Source: Thermoactinomyces vulgaris (GTDB lineage: Bacteria; Bacillota; Bacilli; Thermoactinomycetales; Thermoactinomycetaceae). From it: a stretch of DNA of 64,000 bases. Under the pieces are notes generated by a model, which worked only from the letters and a program-made list of their open reading frames with translations, was not told the origin of the DNA and made no database searches. The position numbers and the translations under genes were made by a program. Each line of letters begins with the position of its first letter. Position 1 is the stretch's first letter. Below are positions 52,266-60,912 of the stretch, one piece after another. The DNA is taken from positions 372,001 through 436,000 of the forward strand of contig NZ_REFP01000009.1 in assembly GCF_003688725.1 (NCBI RefSeq), written 5' to 3'.

Positions 52266-53792
52266 TTAATTGCGGATCAGATAGTCAAATGCTCCCAATG
52301 CGGCGGTTGCACCGGAGCCCATGGAAATGATGATTTGTTTGTAGGCACTGTTGGTACAATCCCCTGCGGCAAAGATGCCCGGAACATTGGTGGCACCTTT
52401 GGAATCGACGATGATTTGGCCGCGATCCATTTCGACCGTGCCTTCCAACCATTCGGTATTCGGCACGAGACCGATTTGGACAAAGACACCTTGCAGTTTG
52501 ATGTGATGTTCTTCACCAGTCTCACGATCGATATATTTGATTCCGTCCACTTTATCTGTGCCAGTGATTTCCTTGGTTTGGGCATTGGTAATCACGGTGA
52601 CGTTGGGAAGGCTGTTCAGGCGTTTTTGCAGAACTTCGTCTGCTTTTAGTTCAGGCATAAATTCGAGGACGGTGACATGATTGGCGATCCCTGCCAGGTC
52701 GATGGCCGACTCGATGCCGGAATTTCCTCCGCCGATGACGGCCACGTCTTTTCCGGCGAATAACGGTGCGTCACAGTGTGTGCAGTTTGCCACACCTTTG
52801 TTCCGGAATTTATCTTCTCCGGGAACACCGACATTACGCCAACGGGCACCCGTTGCAATAATGACGGTTTTGCTTTTTAACACGGCACCGTTTTCCAGGA
52901 AGATGTCAATCATGTCGTCTTTCTTTTCGATCCGTTTAACCGTTTGTGAATCCATCACATCGACAGGGTAATCCCTGACATGCGCTTCCAGTTGGGAAGC
53001 CAGTTTTTCCCCGTCGGTTTGTTTGACGGAGATGAAGTTTTCAATGGTGGTGGTGTCCAAAATTTGGCCGCCAAACCGGTCGGCAATGATACCTGTGCGA
53101 ACCCCTTTACGCGCTGCATAAATGGCCGCCGTTGCGCCGGCAGGCCCTCCGCCGATGACGAGGACATCGAACGGATCTTTTTTATTGAATTCCGACGGGT
53201 CGGATTCGCTTCCAAGTTTTTTGAGAATGTCGCCGATCGTCATCCGTCCGCTTTCGAAAAATTCGCCATTCAGGTAAACCGTGGGCACAGCCAGGATGTC
53301 TTTGCTTTCCACTTCTTCCTGATAGGCTTTTCCTTCGATCATGGTGTGTTTGATACCCGGATTCAAAACACTCATCATGTTCAAAGCCTGCACCACATCC
53401 GGGCAGTTGGTGCAACTCAGGCTGACATATGTTTCGAAGTGGTATTCGCCATCCAGATTTTTAATTTGGTCAATAATGCTTTGCTCCACTTTGGGCGGTC
53501 TGCCGCTGACTTGCAACAGAGCCAGCACAAAGGAAGAAAACTCGTGACCCAGAGGAATACCTGCAAAGACAATTCCTGAATCTTCTCCAACACGGTCCAC
53601 GCTAAAGCTGGGCGTGCGCTCCAATGTGGTTTTTTCCACTTTGATTTTGGGGGACATGCCCGCAACTTCATCCACGAAGGCGAGCATGTCTTGGGATACT
53701 TTATCGGAGCCGGCGCTCACTTTAAGAACGATATCGTTTTCCAATAGTTGGAGATATTGTTCCAGTTGTGTTTTTATTTCTGCATCCAGCAT
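52266..53792 (-). CDS. ahpF: Alkyl hydroperoxide reductase subunit F
   Basis: 508 residues; NADH-dependent flavoprotein that reduces AhpC. The N-terminal double thioredoxin fold carries Cys127-Cys130 (SCTNCPD); the FAD domain begins with VIGGGPAGATAA (212-); the second redox pair is Cys337-Cys340 (NCTHCDAP); the C-terminal GIFAAGDCT FAD motif follows. This two-disulfide layout marks AhpF rather than thioredoxin reductase. Transcribed after ahpC, 14 bases apart. Confidence 0.96.
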   Translation of the reverse strand: MLDAEIKTQLEQYLQLLENDIVLKVSAGSDKVSQDMLAFVDEVAGMSPKIKVEKTTLERTPSFSVDRVGEDSGIVFAGIPLGHEFSSFVLALLQVSGRPPKVEQSIIDQIKNLDGEYHFETYVSLSCTNCPDVVQALNMMSVLNPGIKHTMIEGKAYQEEVESKDILAVPTVYLNGEFFESGRMTIGDILKKLGSESDPSEFNKKDPFDVLVIGGGPAGATAAIYAARKGVRTGIIADRFGGQILDTTTIENFISVKQTDGEKLASQLEAHVRDYPVDVMDSQTVKRIEKKDDMIDIFLENGAVLKSKTVIIATGARWRNVGVPGEDKFRNKGVANCTHCDAPLFAGKDVAVIGGGNSGIESAIDLAGIANHVTVLEFMPELKADEVLQKRLNSLPNVTVITNAQTKEITGTDKVDGIKYIDRETGEEHHIKLQGVFVQIGLVPNTEWLEGTVEMDRGQIIVDSKGATNVPGIFAAGDCTNSAYKQIIISMGSGATAALGAFDYLIRN

Positions 53793-53806
53793 GTATATCG
53801 CTCTCC

Positions 53807-54370
53807 TCAGATTTTTCCAACCAGGTCAAGGCTCGGCTTAAGGGTTTCTTCTCCTTCTTTCCATTTTGCCGGGCAAACTTCGCCAGGATGGTTGCGTACG
53901 TATTGAGCTGCTTTGATTTTGTCCACGATGGTGCTTGCGTCGCGTCCGATGCCGTCAGCGTTGATTTCGACAGCTTGGATCACGCCGTCCGGATCGATGA
54001 TGAAGGTACCGCGGTCAGCCACACCTTCTTCTTCTCTCAATACATCGAACATGTTGATCAGCACATGAGCCGGGTCGCCGATCATGGTGTAGGTGATTTT
54101 GCTGATCGCTTCGGAATGATCATGCCATGCTTTGTGCACGAAGTGGGTGTCAGCGGAAACGGAGAATACTTCCGTGTCCAGTTTTTTCAGGGTTTCATAT
54201 TGATCTTGCAAGTCTTCAAGCTCGGTCGGGCAAACAAAAGTAAAGTCTGCCGGGTAGAAGCAAACAACGCTCCAATGACCTTTGAAATCTTCTTCCGTCA
54301 CTTCGACGAACTCACCATTTCTGTAAGCTTGCAATTTGAAAGGTTCAACTTTTTTACCGATTAAAGACAT
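53807..54370 (-). CDS. ahpC: Alkyl hydroperoxide reductase subunit C (2-Cys peroxiredoxin)
   Basis: 187 residues. Peroxidatic Cys47 in DFTFVCPTE and resolving Cys166 in [10 protein letters not shown], the numbers of the classical AhpC. Reduces organic peroxides and hydrogen peroxide. CAGGAGGAAAC precedes the ATG. First gene of ahpC-ahpF, with a PerR box over its promoter. Confidence 0.97.
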   Translation of the reverse strand: MSLIGKKVEPFKLQAYRNGEFVEVTEEDFKGHWSVVCFYPADFTFVCPTELEDLQDQYETLKKLDTEVFSVSADTHFVHKAWHDHSEAISKITYTMIGDPAHVLINMFDVLREEEGVADRGTFIIDPDGVIQAVEINADGIGRDASTIVDKIKAAQYVRNHPGEVCPAKWKEGEETLKPSLDLVGKI

Positions 54371-54449
54371 GGCTTGTTTCCTCCTGTTTTTAAGATATAT
54401 GAAGCGCTTCGTGGGGATTGAAGGCTCGCTTCTTTAATTAATTCCTATT

Positions 54450-54480
54450 TAATAATAATTATAATTTATCTTGTTGTCAA
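54450..54480 (-). promoter_or_regulatory. ahpC promoter with PerR box
   Basis: Minus strand: TTGACA (54475-54480), 17 bases, TATTAT (54452-54457). The sequence TTATAATTATTATTA (54450-54464) matches the PerR box TTATAATnATTATAA at all but one position and overlaps the -10, so PerR would repress until oxidised by peroxide. Confidence 0.88.
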
Positions 54481-54686
54481 CGTTTAAGTAACTGAACCAT
54501 TGAAACGGCTCCCGGCGCCGCCACATAAGCGGTTTTCCTGGTTCCATCCTCTTCCGGATGCAGGGCGGAGCTTCGGTTCCCCGTTGGTTGAAGCGTCTCC
54601 ATTTTCATCTTTTATTTATTATTATCATAACTCATCATGAATAGTAATCATGCGCTTTTGATGAATAAAAAAATGCGGAATTTCTC

Positions 54687-54717
54687 TTGACCCTGACCTT
54701 GGGTAAGACTTTAGAGT
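54687..54717 (+). promoter_or_regulatory. MerR-type promoter with 19-base spacer
   Basis: TTGACC and TAGAGT are 19 bases apart, the long spacing that MerR proteins correct by distorting DNA. A short dyad ACCC-TGACCTT-GGGT lies in the spacer, suitable for autoregulation by the downstream MerR/TipAS protein. Confidence 0.65.
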
Positions 54718-54739
54718 GGATGGCGGGAGGTGAAGCGAT

Positions 54740-55477
54740 GTGTCCTATACCGTGCAGGAAGTGGCGAAACTCTCCGGTGTGACCGTGAAGACGTTGCACC
54801 ATTATCACAAAATCGGACTGTTGTTGCCAAAGAGGGTGGACGACAACGGATACCGTTATTATGGCGATCAGGAATTAAAACGGTTGCAGCAAATTTTATT
54901 TTATCGCGAGTTGGATTTTCCGTTGAAGAAAATCAAAGACTTGCTGGACCAGCAAACGGACCGGCTGAGCTGTTTGTTGGAACAGCATTCCCTCTTAAAA
55001 GAAAAAGAGCAGAGACTGGCCGGCATTTTGCGGACGTTGGAGGAAACCATCCGGCACGAAAAGGAGGAAATTCCGATGAGAAAGGATAAGATGTTTTCCG
55101 GGTTGAATGAAACCGAATGGAAAGAAGCGATGAAAGAGCAGAATGATTATTTGCAAAAAAACTACGGCTACGAAATTGGTTCAAGTGAAATCCATGCTGA
55201 CGCGATGAATGAAAAGGCGAATGAAGCGGTTGAATTTATGTCGTTTATGGCCTCCGCCTTGAGAAACGGCATCGGTGTCAACGACAAGCGGGTACGGGAT
55301 GCGATTGAAAAACACATCCGGTTCCTTCAAAAAGACATGGACATGGATGCAAAGGGTTTTTTGGCCCAAACCCGGTTTTTTATGATGGATGATTTTCACC
55401 GGAAGCAAATGGAATCGCAACAGACCGGCTTGAGTTATTATCTCTTCTGTGCGGCAGAGAATTATGCGTCGAATTAA
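54740..55477 (+). CDS. MerR-family regulator with TipAS effector domain
   Basis: 245 residues. MerR helix-turn-helix and wing (SYTVQEVAKLSGVTVKTLHH, DNGYRYYGDQEL), a long dimerisation coiled coil (about 75-115), and a C-terminal TipAS domain (from about 120, EAMKEQNDYLQKNYG, ALRNGIGVNDKRV), which in TipAL and Mta binds thiopeptides or multiple drugs. GTG 54740 follows GGAGGTGAAG. Its own promoter has MerR-type spacing, suggesting autoactivation; other targets unknown. Confidence 0.9.
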   Translation: MSYTVQEVAKLSGVTVKTLHHYHKIGLLLPKRVDDNGYRYYGDQELKRLQQILFYRELDFPLKKIKDLLDQQTDRLSCLLEQHSLLKEKEQRLAGILRTLEETIRHEKEEIPMRKDKMFSGLNETEWKEAMKEQNDYLQKNYGYEIGSSEIHADAMNEKANEAVEFMSFMASALRNGIGVNDKRVRDAIEKHIRFLQKDMDMDAKGFLAQTRFFMMDDFHRKQMESQQTGLSYYLFCAAENYASN

Positions 55478-55563
55478 ACAATCCGACCGGGACCGCCGTC
55501 AAGATCCAATGCGAAAACGAGTGACAAAATATAGATCAGGTGATATATAAACATCTGCAAAAA

Positions 55564-55596
55564 AAGGGTTTTCCGTCCCTTGGCCGGAAAACCCTT
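55564..55596. terminator. Bidirectional terminator, copy 1 of a duplicated segment
   Basis: AAGGGTTTTCCG / CGGAAAACCCTT stem with loop TCCCTTGGC. Ends the AraC-GyrI gene; the same hairpin recurs at 56722-56754. Confidence 0.85.
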
Positions 55597-55601
55597 ATGT
55601 T

Positions 55602-56465
55602 TTACGTTCGTTTTTTGACCGGAATCCAAATCTCGCTGTAAGCATGGTCTTTTTGGTTTTGATCCCGTTTGGAAAAGGAAAAAGCAGGGGCATTGATGAG
55701 TTCATAATTGGAAGAGGGGAGCCATTCGGAATACACTTTGGCCATGGTTTCCTGCAGTGTGGAAGGGAAGGGACCTTCATTGGGGAAGACGGCCCAAGTG
55801 CATGCAGGCACCGTCACCTTTTCCAACCGGTCACTCACCTGATTTTTCGTCGTCAAAACCCCGATCATATGCGTTAATTCTCCTTCTTCTTTTAAGAAGT
55901 CAGCATCCGCTTCATAAGAAGCATTGACGACTTCATAAGGCTCGATGTTTTGAAGTGCATGCATTTCTTCTTTTTGCTCATCCGTGATGCTTTCTGCCAG
56001 TTTGACAATGTCTTGGTTGATTCCTTTGAATTGCATGGGAACCCGTTTCTTGACACCGACCAGATGAAAAGCCGGTTTGTCTTCGATCCGAAACTTCATG
56101 GAATGGCCTCCTTTGACTGTAATGACAAATGAAAGTTTGGGAAAAGATTGGCTGACGCCGTTCTTGATGACATCCGAGGGCAAATGACCGCTCCATTTTT
56201 TGAAAGCCCGGGTAAAGCCGTCGAGGGTATAACCGTATTTCAAAGCCACATCGGTCACGGTTTCTCCTTGCAACAGGTCCATGCCGGCTTCCGATAATCT
56301 TCGGTTTTTTATATATTCACTCAGAGGAAAGCCGGTAAGATAAAAAAATATCTTCCGAAAGTGGTAGTCCGAAACCCCGGCATATTCCGAAATCGATTCC
56401 AGAGTGAGTTCATCGGTCAAATGATCCTCAATATAGTTGATCACGTCATTCAATTCTTTTAACAC
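55602..56465 (-). CDS. AraC-family regulator with GyrI-like effector domain
   Basis: 287 residues. Two helix-turn-helix units at the N-terminus (LTLESISEYAGVSDYHFRKI, TVTDVALKYGYTLDGFTRAF) followed by a GyrI-like small-molecule-binding domain (from about 130, with PACTWAVFPNEGPFP, the strand signature of BmrR/Rob-type effector domains). GTG 56465 sits seven bases after GGGGGG; the ATG codons upstream have no ribosome site. Likely a drug- or metabolite-responsive activator. Its 3' end and terminator are duplicated 1.1 kb upstream. Confidence 0.87.
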   Translation of the reverse strand: MLKELNDVINYIEDHLTDELTLESISEYAGVSDYHFRKIFFYLTGFPLSEYIKNRRLSEAGMDLLQGETVTDVALKYGYTLDGFTRAFKKWSGHLPSDVIKNGVSQSFPKLSFVITVKGGHSMKFRIEDKPAFHLVGVKKRVPMQFKGINQDIVKLAESITDEQKEEMHALQNIEPYEVVNASYEADADFLKEEGELTHMIGVLTTKNQVSDRLEKVTVPACTWAVFPNEGPFPSTLQETMAKVYSEWLPSSNYELINAPAFSFSKRDQNQKDHAYSEIWIPVKKRT

Positions 56466-56720
56466 ATGGTTTCCCCCCTTCGGCATCGACATCATAACAA
56501 AACGCCATGCATTGCCGCTCGACTTTATTCATCCAAAAAAGATCGGATCATCAATCGGTATCTCATTGTCCGTTGTATACGTTTTCGATTGTTTTTAAAA
56601 CCGATGGTGTGATGTCGGTCAAAGGGAGTTGTCATTGAGGAAGTTACAATGGAAATCAGCACCATGAAAAAGGGGAGGAGGAAGGAAACTGATCCAAAGA
56701 TATATTGGCTGTTTTATGAT
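56466..56720. other. Intergenic region upstream of the AraC-family gene
   Basis: About 255 bases with no gene supported; includes the promoter region of the AraC-type gene and, on the plus strand, an unused-looking GGGGAGGAGG. No clear hexamer pair was found. Confidence 0.4.
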
Positions 56721-56860
56721 AAAGGGTTTTCCGTCCCTTGGCCGGAAAACCCTTATTACGTTCGTTTTTTGACCGGAATCCAAATCCCGCTGTAAGCATG
56801 GTCTTTTGTTGGGAGTATTGCAGAGTTGATCATTGCCAGAAGGGGCAACCGGCATCCCTC
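56721..56860 (-). pseudogene. Duplicated fragment: 3' end of an AraC-GyrI paralogue plus terminator
   Basis: From 56721 the sequence repeats the terminator and gene tail at 55563-55650 almost base for base (hairpin, ACGTTCGTTTTTTGACCGGA, then about 30 more bases with one change), encoding the same ending IWIPVKKRT. Similarity continues patchily to about 56860 with deletions. It is the remnant of a second AraC-GyrI gene, lying downstream of the TetR gene. Confidence 0.75.
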
Positions 56861-56864
56861 ATAT

Positions 56865-57443
56865 TTACTTCACATGTAACAATCCTGTCAGTAACACGTT
56901 TAACCCGTACAGGAACTGCCGTTCAAAGTCCGGATCAAATGCATATTGCTTGCCAAAAAGCATTTCAAACTGCTTAAGTTCCTCTGAAGAAAGCTGCTTT
57001 GCCCGGATTTCATCGGCGACAAACGATAATATGTAATTATTGATGAGATTGGCTGCAGTCATACAATTTTTGTCAGATACCCCGAGCTTGGTCAGGGCAG
57101 ATAAAACAAATTTGATGGCTTTGATTCTGCTCGGTGTCTTGGGGACAGATTGCGCAAAAATATCGACCGCATCCCGGGTATGAAGCAAAACCCTCCTGAA
57201 TTCCAAAGCGATGGCTGTTAATGCTTCTTCAGGATGATCGACCGATTCGGGAAAAGATACATCCCGGGTGATGTGTTCTGCAATCAAATCATATAATTCC
57301 TGTTTATTTTTGATATGCCAGTACAAGGAAGCCGCCTTGATGTTTAACTCCTTTGCAAGTGCCCGCATTGTCAAATTCCCTATGCCATCCCGGTTTAAAA
57401 GATCCAGCGATGCTTGGATAATGGCTTCTTTGGTTATGGTCAT
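56865..57443 (-). CDS. TetR-family repressor with TetR-type C-terminal domain
   Basis: 192 residues. DNA-binding domain GIGNLTMRALAKELNIKAAS LYWH (HTH near 25-45), and a C-terminal domain of the tetracycline-repressor class (SRIKAIKFVLSALTKLGVSD). It faces the methyltransferase gene across a 200-base region with two CTAAC-N3-GTTAG palindromes, very probably its own operators. The ATG lies about 14 bases after CTTGGAGTG, a weak ribosome site. Ligand unknown. Confidence 0.88.
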   Translation of the reverse strand: MTITKEAIIQASLDLLNRDGIGNLTMRALAKELNIKAASLYWHIKNKQELYDLIAEHITRDVSFPESVDHPEEALTAIALEFRRVLLHTRDAVDIFAQSVPKTPSRIKAIKFVLSALTKLGVSDKNCMTAANLINNYILSFVADEIRAKQLSSEELKQFEMLFGKQYAFDPDFERQFLYGLNVLLTGLLHVK

Positions 57444-57474
57444 CCAATCACTCCAAGAGAATATTTTCGAAACA

Positions 57475-57531
57475 TTGACACTAACGGTGTTAGATTGTAT
57501 ACTGGCAGTATAAGCAGACTAACAATGTTAG
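57475..57531 (+). promoter_or_regulatory. Consensus promoter with two TetR operators
   Basis: TTGACA (57475-57480), 17 bases, TATACT (57498-57503). Operator 1, CTAACGGTGTTAG (57481-57493), fills the spacer; operator 2, CTAACAATGTTAG (57519-57531), lies just after the start of transcription. Both share arms CTAAC/GTTAG, centres 38 bases apart. Repression of the methyltransferase gene and of the divergent tetR gene is the obvious reading. Confidence 0.85.
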
Positions 57532-57642
57532 GTGATTGCATTATAACCTGTTGCAACCGGATTATCAATACACCCAAGGCAGAGGAGCTTTGCCCCGGTG
57601 ACTGGCAGATTGATTTCCGGTTGAAAAAGGATGGTGAAAAAC

Positions 57643-58305
57643 ATGATCAAGAACAGGAGAAAAAAGAAAGATGTCGGGATCTATGGTTTGGCGGCCAAAT
57701 GGTATGACCGAAACACGCGTAAGAACCGGCTTGCGGAAATGCGGGAATATGCCAATGAAGTGGCATCGCATGTCGGCGAAAATGCAAAGATCTTGGAAGT
57801 CGCCCCCGGCCCGGGTTATTTGGCCATCGAGCTTGCCTTAAGAGGTTTTCATGTAACGGGTGTTGAGATCAGCCCCGATTTTGTGAAGATTGAAAAAGAA
57901 AATGCAAAGAAAGCCGGTGTATTTGTTGATTTTAAAGAAGGAAATGCATCCAGTTTGCCTTGTGACGACAATTTTTTCGATTTTGTTGTATGCAGTGCGG
58001 CATTCAAAAACTTCAAGGAGCCCTTAAAAGCATTGAATGAAATGCACAGAGTGCTGAAACCGGGCGGAACTGCACTGATCATTGACATGAATCACGAGGC
58101 CACCGCAGAAGATATAGAGAATGAAATCAAGAAGACAGGCATGAAAGGATTTGACAAATATTTTGTAAAATTCGCATTTAGAACTTTCCTGAGGGAAGGC
58201 GCATACACCAAATAAGGGTTTGAGGAATTAATCAACGAATCGTGTTTTGAAAATTACAAGATTAAAAAAGAAGGCATCAGTTTGTATGTCTATCTTTATA
58301 AGTAA
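57643..58305 (+). pseudogene. Class I SAM-dependent methyltransferase interrupted by one stop codon
   Basis: Residues 1-190 form a Rossmann methyltransferase (ILEVAPGPGYLAIELA motif I, HVTGVEISPDF, SSLPCDDNFFDFVVCSAAF motif post-I, HRVLKPGGTALII). TAA at 58213-58215 cuts the frame after AYTK, but the same frame then reads GFEELINESCFENYKIKKEG and ends LYVYLYK at 58305, the expected final strands. A single base change would restore about 220 residues. So the gene is a recent nonsense mutant, or the enzyme is made short. ATG 57643 after AAAAAGGATGG is favoured. Confidence 0.82.
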
Positions 58306-58601
58306 ATGAAACGGGTTGCTCTGGCGAATGCTGATTCACAAAATAAATGATTGTATCTGAAAAGTGGAAACGCCGATTCCATGCGCTCCGTTAAATTGCC
58401 TTGCCAATTCAGGGGATAAAAGCTGGCCTGATTGGCGTTTTTTTGTCTTCCATTTCACCATTCACCTCATTCAACTTCTCTCTGAATCCATCCTTGATGA
58501 AGATGTCCGCATGTCTTATCCTCACATCAAGAATCCGGCACCACTTTGCAACGGAAATCATGGATATGATCGCCGCAATTGAAGACAAGAGGATGCTCCC
58601 A
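58306..58601. other. Intergenic region between the methyltransferase and acyltransferase genes
   Basis: About 300 bases; holds the terminator at 58403-58444 and AT-rich sequence. Open frames here have no ribosome site and no recognisable composition. Confidence 0.4.
58403..58444 (+). terminator. Terminator after the methyltransferase gene
   Basis: GCCAATTCAGG / CCTGATTGGC (one bulged base) followed by GTTTTTTT. Confidence 0.8.
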
Positions 58602-58648
58602 TTGACAAAAACAATGCTCCAAAGTATAATTTGTAATACAAGTAATAC
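58602..58648 (+). promoter_or_regulatory. Perfect-consensus sigma-A promoter with downstream direct repeat
   Basis: TTGACA, 17 bases, TATAAT (58602-58630): the full consensus. Immediately downstream GTAATAC occurs twice (58633-58639 and 58642-58648) at 9-base spacing, a possible regulator site limiting this strong promoter. Drives the acyltransferase gene. Confidence 0.88.
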
Positions 58649-58751
58649 TAATTATACCAAACGTACCGAAGAAAAATATCTTGGATGAAGGAAAAGATCA
58701 AAGCGAAAGTACATCTGTCCGGTTACCACCGGTTCCAAAGGGGAAAGCATA

Positions 58752-59867
58752 ATGACAAGTGTAAAGTCGGATGTCCATAAGGTTGGCAGAGTCCATTATT
58801 TGGACAATATCCGTTGGGCAACCGTGATTTTGGTCTTGATTTATCACGTGTTTTATCTGTTCAACACGGTCGGCGTGCCTTTTCCGGTTGCAGATGATGC
58901 CGGGGTACGCGCGTTTGATACGTTTTCTTATATCGTTTATCCGTGGTTTATGGTCATCCTTTTTTTAATCGCCGGGATCAGTGCCAGGTATGCGCTCTAC
59001 AAGCGGACCCACCGGGAATTTTTAAAAGACAAAGTGAACAAGCTTTTGGTTCCGTCCACCCTGGGGTTGTTTGTCTTTCACTGGATCTCCGGGTACTTGA
59101 ATATCAAGTGGGGAGGCGGGCTCGATTCCATTCCGGTTTGGATGCGTTATCCCGTTTTTGCCATGGCCGGAACCGGCCCTTTGTGGTTTATCCAAATGCT
59201 GTTTTTATTTTCAGTCTTCTTGGTGTTGATCCGCAAAATGGATAAAAACGATAAAATCTGGGCCTTTTGCGGGAAAATCAACATCGTCATGATCCTGTCG
59301 CTCGTTTTTGTCATCTGGGGGGCGGCACAGGTTTTGAATCCGCCTTTGATCACAACGTACCGGTTTGGGATCTATGGTGCCGCTTATCTGATCGGTTACT
59401 TTGTTTTTTCCCATGATGAGGTTCAAAACGCCGTCGAAAAGATCCGGATTCCCATGTTGTTTGCGGCCGTCATTCTGGGAGTGGCCTTTACCGTCTGTTA
59501 CTTTGGGGAAAGTTTCGTCTCCACAAAGTGCCTGACAAGCTTTTTGACCAACTGTTATCTGTGGGCCGCCATCCTTGCGATCCTCGGCTGTGGCAAAGCC
59601 TGGTTTAATAAAACATCCGCTTTTGCATCCTATATGACCCGATCTAGCTTCGGTTTTTATGTGGTGCATTACTTGGTCGTTCAAGTGGTTTGTTTCTATG
59701 TTTACCATTTCAGTCCCTTGCCGAAGGCCCTGAATTACTTTTTGGCCTTGGCCATCGAACTGCCCGGCACGTTTCTCCTCTATGAGGGATTGCGGAGAAT
59801 TCCTGTCATCCGCTATCTTGTGCTCGGGATGAAGAGGAAAAAAGTAAAACAACCGGCTCCCGTTTGA
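58752..59867 (+). CDS. Acyltransferase family 3 membrane protein
   Basis: 371 residues, about ten membrane helices. The family's His-containing helix 1 motif (RVHYLDNIRWATVILVLIYH) and the Arg-rich cytoplasmic loop after helix 2 (SARYALYKRTHREFLKDKV) mark Acyltransferase_3 (OafA/NolL-like), which O-acetylates exported sugars or polymers. CAAAGGGGAAAG precedes the ATG. Single gene with a consensus promoter; target polymer unknown. Confidence 0.88.
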   Translation: MTSVKSDVHKVGRVHYLDNIRWATVILVLIYHVFYLFNTVGVPFPVADDAGVRAFDTFSYIVYPWFMVILFLIAGISARYALYKRTHREFLKDKVNKLLVPSTLGLFVFHWISGYLNIKWGGGLDSIPVWMRYPVFAMAGTGPLWFIQMLFLFSVFLVLIRKMDKNDKIWAFCGKINIVMILSLVFVIWGAAQVLNPPLITTYRFGIYGAAYLIGYFVFSHDEVQNAVEKIRIPMLFAAVILGVAFTVCYFGESFVSTKCLTSFLTNCYLWAAILAILGCGKAWFNKTSAFASYMTRSSFGFYVVHYLVVQVVCFYVYHFSPLPKALNYFLALAIELPGTFLLYEGLRRIPVIRYLVLGMKRKKVKQPAPV

Positions 59868-59891
59868 TTCGAGGAGCCGGCTTCTTTTTTT
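59853..59891 (+). terminator. Terminator of the acyltransferase gene
   Basis: CCGGCTCC / GGAGCCGG stem with a 12-base loop, then CTTCTTTTTTT. Confidence 0.88.
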
Positions 59892-60224
59892 AGATATGCT
59901 TCCAAAATGTTTCCTGTCCCTCTGATTTTCCGGATGAACCCGAAACAAAGTCAAATTAGTCCAAGGTTCCTGGTCATGTTCTCTGGAGGTACAAACTCTT
60001 TTCAAATAGTTGGTTGCCTGATTTCATCAAACTCCGTATCGCTGATATGAAATTTTTCGGGAAGTTAAACAGGATGAATGATGGACAGGGCAGTAGTAAA
60101 AGTAAACATAACTGAATCCTTCACTCACTTCCGCATACAAATAAACTTTCTCCCATTCTTCAGGAATCATTTCAACAATGGTTTCTCCAATCTGCTGATA
60201 TATCTTTCCTAATTGATCTTCCAT
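59885..60224 (-). pseudogene. Decayed YezG-family immunity gene
   Basis: From ATG 60224 (ribosome site AGAGGAAAA) the frame gives MEDQLGKIYQQIGETIVEMI and EEWEKVYLYAEVSEGFSYVY, then shifts; further on EHDQEPWTNLTLF and a variant of FLEKYLKK appear in other frames with stop codons between. All pieces align in order with the complete YezG-like protein encoded at 60913-61467. It is a paralogous copy broken by frameshifts and a deletion. Confidence 0.85.
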
Positions 60225-60295
60225 TGATTTTCCTCTGGCTCGTAGTTTATCGGCAAAAAAATTTATCATATTTTATAGTGAAAAACGTTATAAAA

Positions 60296-60337
60296 AATAA
60301 AGCCAGCTCCCTTTTTTTTGAGGGAGTCGGCTTTTTC
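60296..60337. terminator. Bidirectional terminator between immunity genes
   Basis: AGCC-GCTCCCT / AGGGAGT-CGGCT stem with a T-rich loop and T tails on both strands; ends the minus-strand gene at 60345. Confidence 0.78.
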
Positions 60338-60344
60338 ATTTTCA

Positions 60345-60818
60345 TCAGTCCGGATAAGTCCATACTTCGTTCACTAAATCACAGGCATCGCCTGAATAAG
60401 GATAGAACAGATAATAAGGGAGTGTCGATCTCTTTCCACCGGCTTGGTCAAAACACTCTTTAAAAAAAGGAAGTAAATATTCTTTTACATAATCATCCAT
60501 ATCACCTACGAGCTCGTCGTCTTCTACCATTTTCTCAAATTCCTCGGGGGGAAGCTCTTGCCTAATTTTTGTAAAAGCATCAAATCCGAAGCCTAATTCC
60601 GAATCGCCTCCATATACATCGATGGGGAGTTGTTTTCCCCATCCGTTCATGGGGGTAACCGATACACCAAAAATACCGCCATCCCCTCTGACTTCCAACA
60701 AGATAAAAGTGGCATCCGGATGAAACGGATATTGAAATAATTCCTGGAAATGCTGAATTACTTCATCTTTCTTCTCATCGATTGCCTCTTGGATAAGTAA
60801 TTTAATTTTACAATCCAT
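60345..60818 (-). CDS. Unknown soluble acidic protein, probable immunity protein
   Basis: 157 residues, strongly acidic (EFEKMVEDDELVGDMDDYVK) with a beta-rich middle (ATFILLEVRGDGGIFGVSV) and no signal or membrane segment. AGGTAGGGAAG precedes the ATG. It lies between two YezG-type immunity genes on the same strand, and its size and charge fit an antitoxin that masks a cationic nuclease toxin. I do not recognise the family; the immunity role is inferred from position. Confidence 0.65.
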   Translation of the reverse strand: MDCKIKLLIQEAIDEKKDEVIQHFQELFQYPFHPDATFILLEVRGDGGIFGVSVTPMNGWGKQLPIDVYGGDSELGFGFDAFTKIRQELPPEEFEKMVEDDELVGDMDDYVKEYLLPFFKECFDQAGGKRSTLPYYLFYPYSGDACDLVNEVWTYPD

Positions 60819-60912
60819 TATCTTCCCTACCTGTTTTTTTATTGACTACCGTCCACCCTCCCAAAATTTGGAGGAGTATAAAAATAAGAAATAGAAGGGG
60901 AAAGGGGAGATT

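Noticed and set aside
52266-53792. Thioredoxin reductase call for the flavoprotein
   Set aside because: The extra N-terminal double thioredoxin fold with CTNC and linkage to ahpC identify AhpF.
54401-54410. GAAGCGCTTC as a CcpA cre site in the ahpC leader
   Set aside because: Only the central core matches cre; the flanks do not, and catabolite control of ahpC is not expected.
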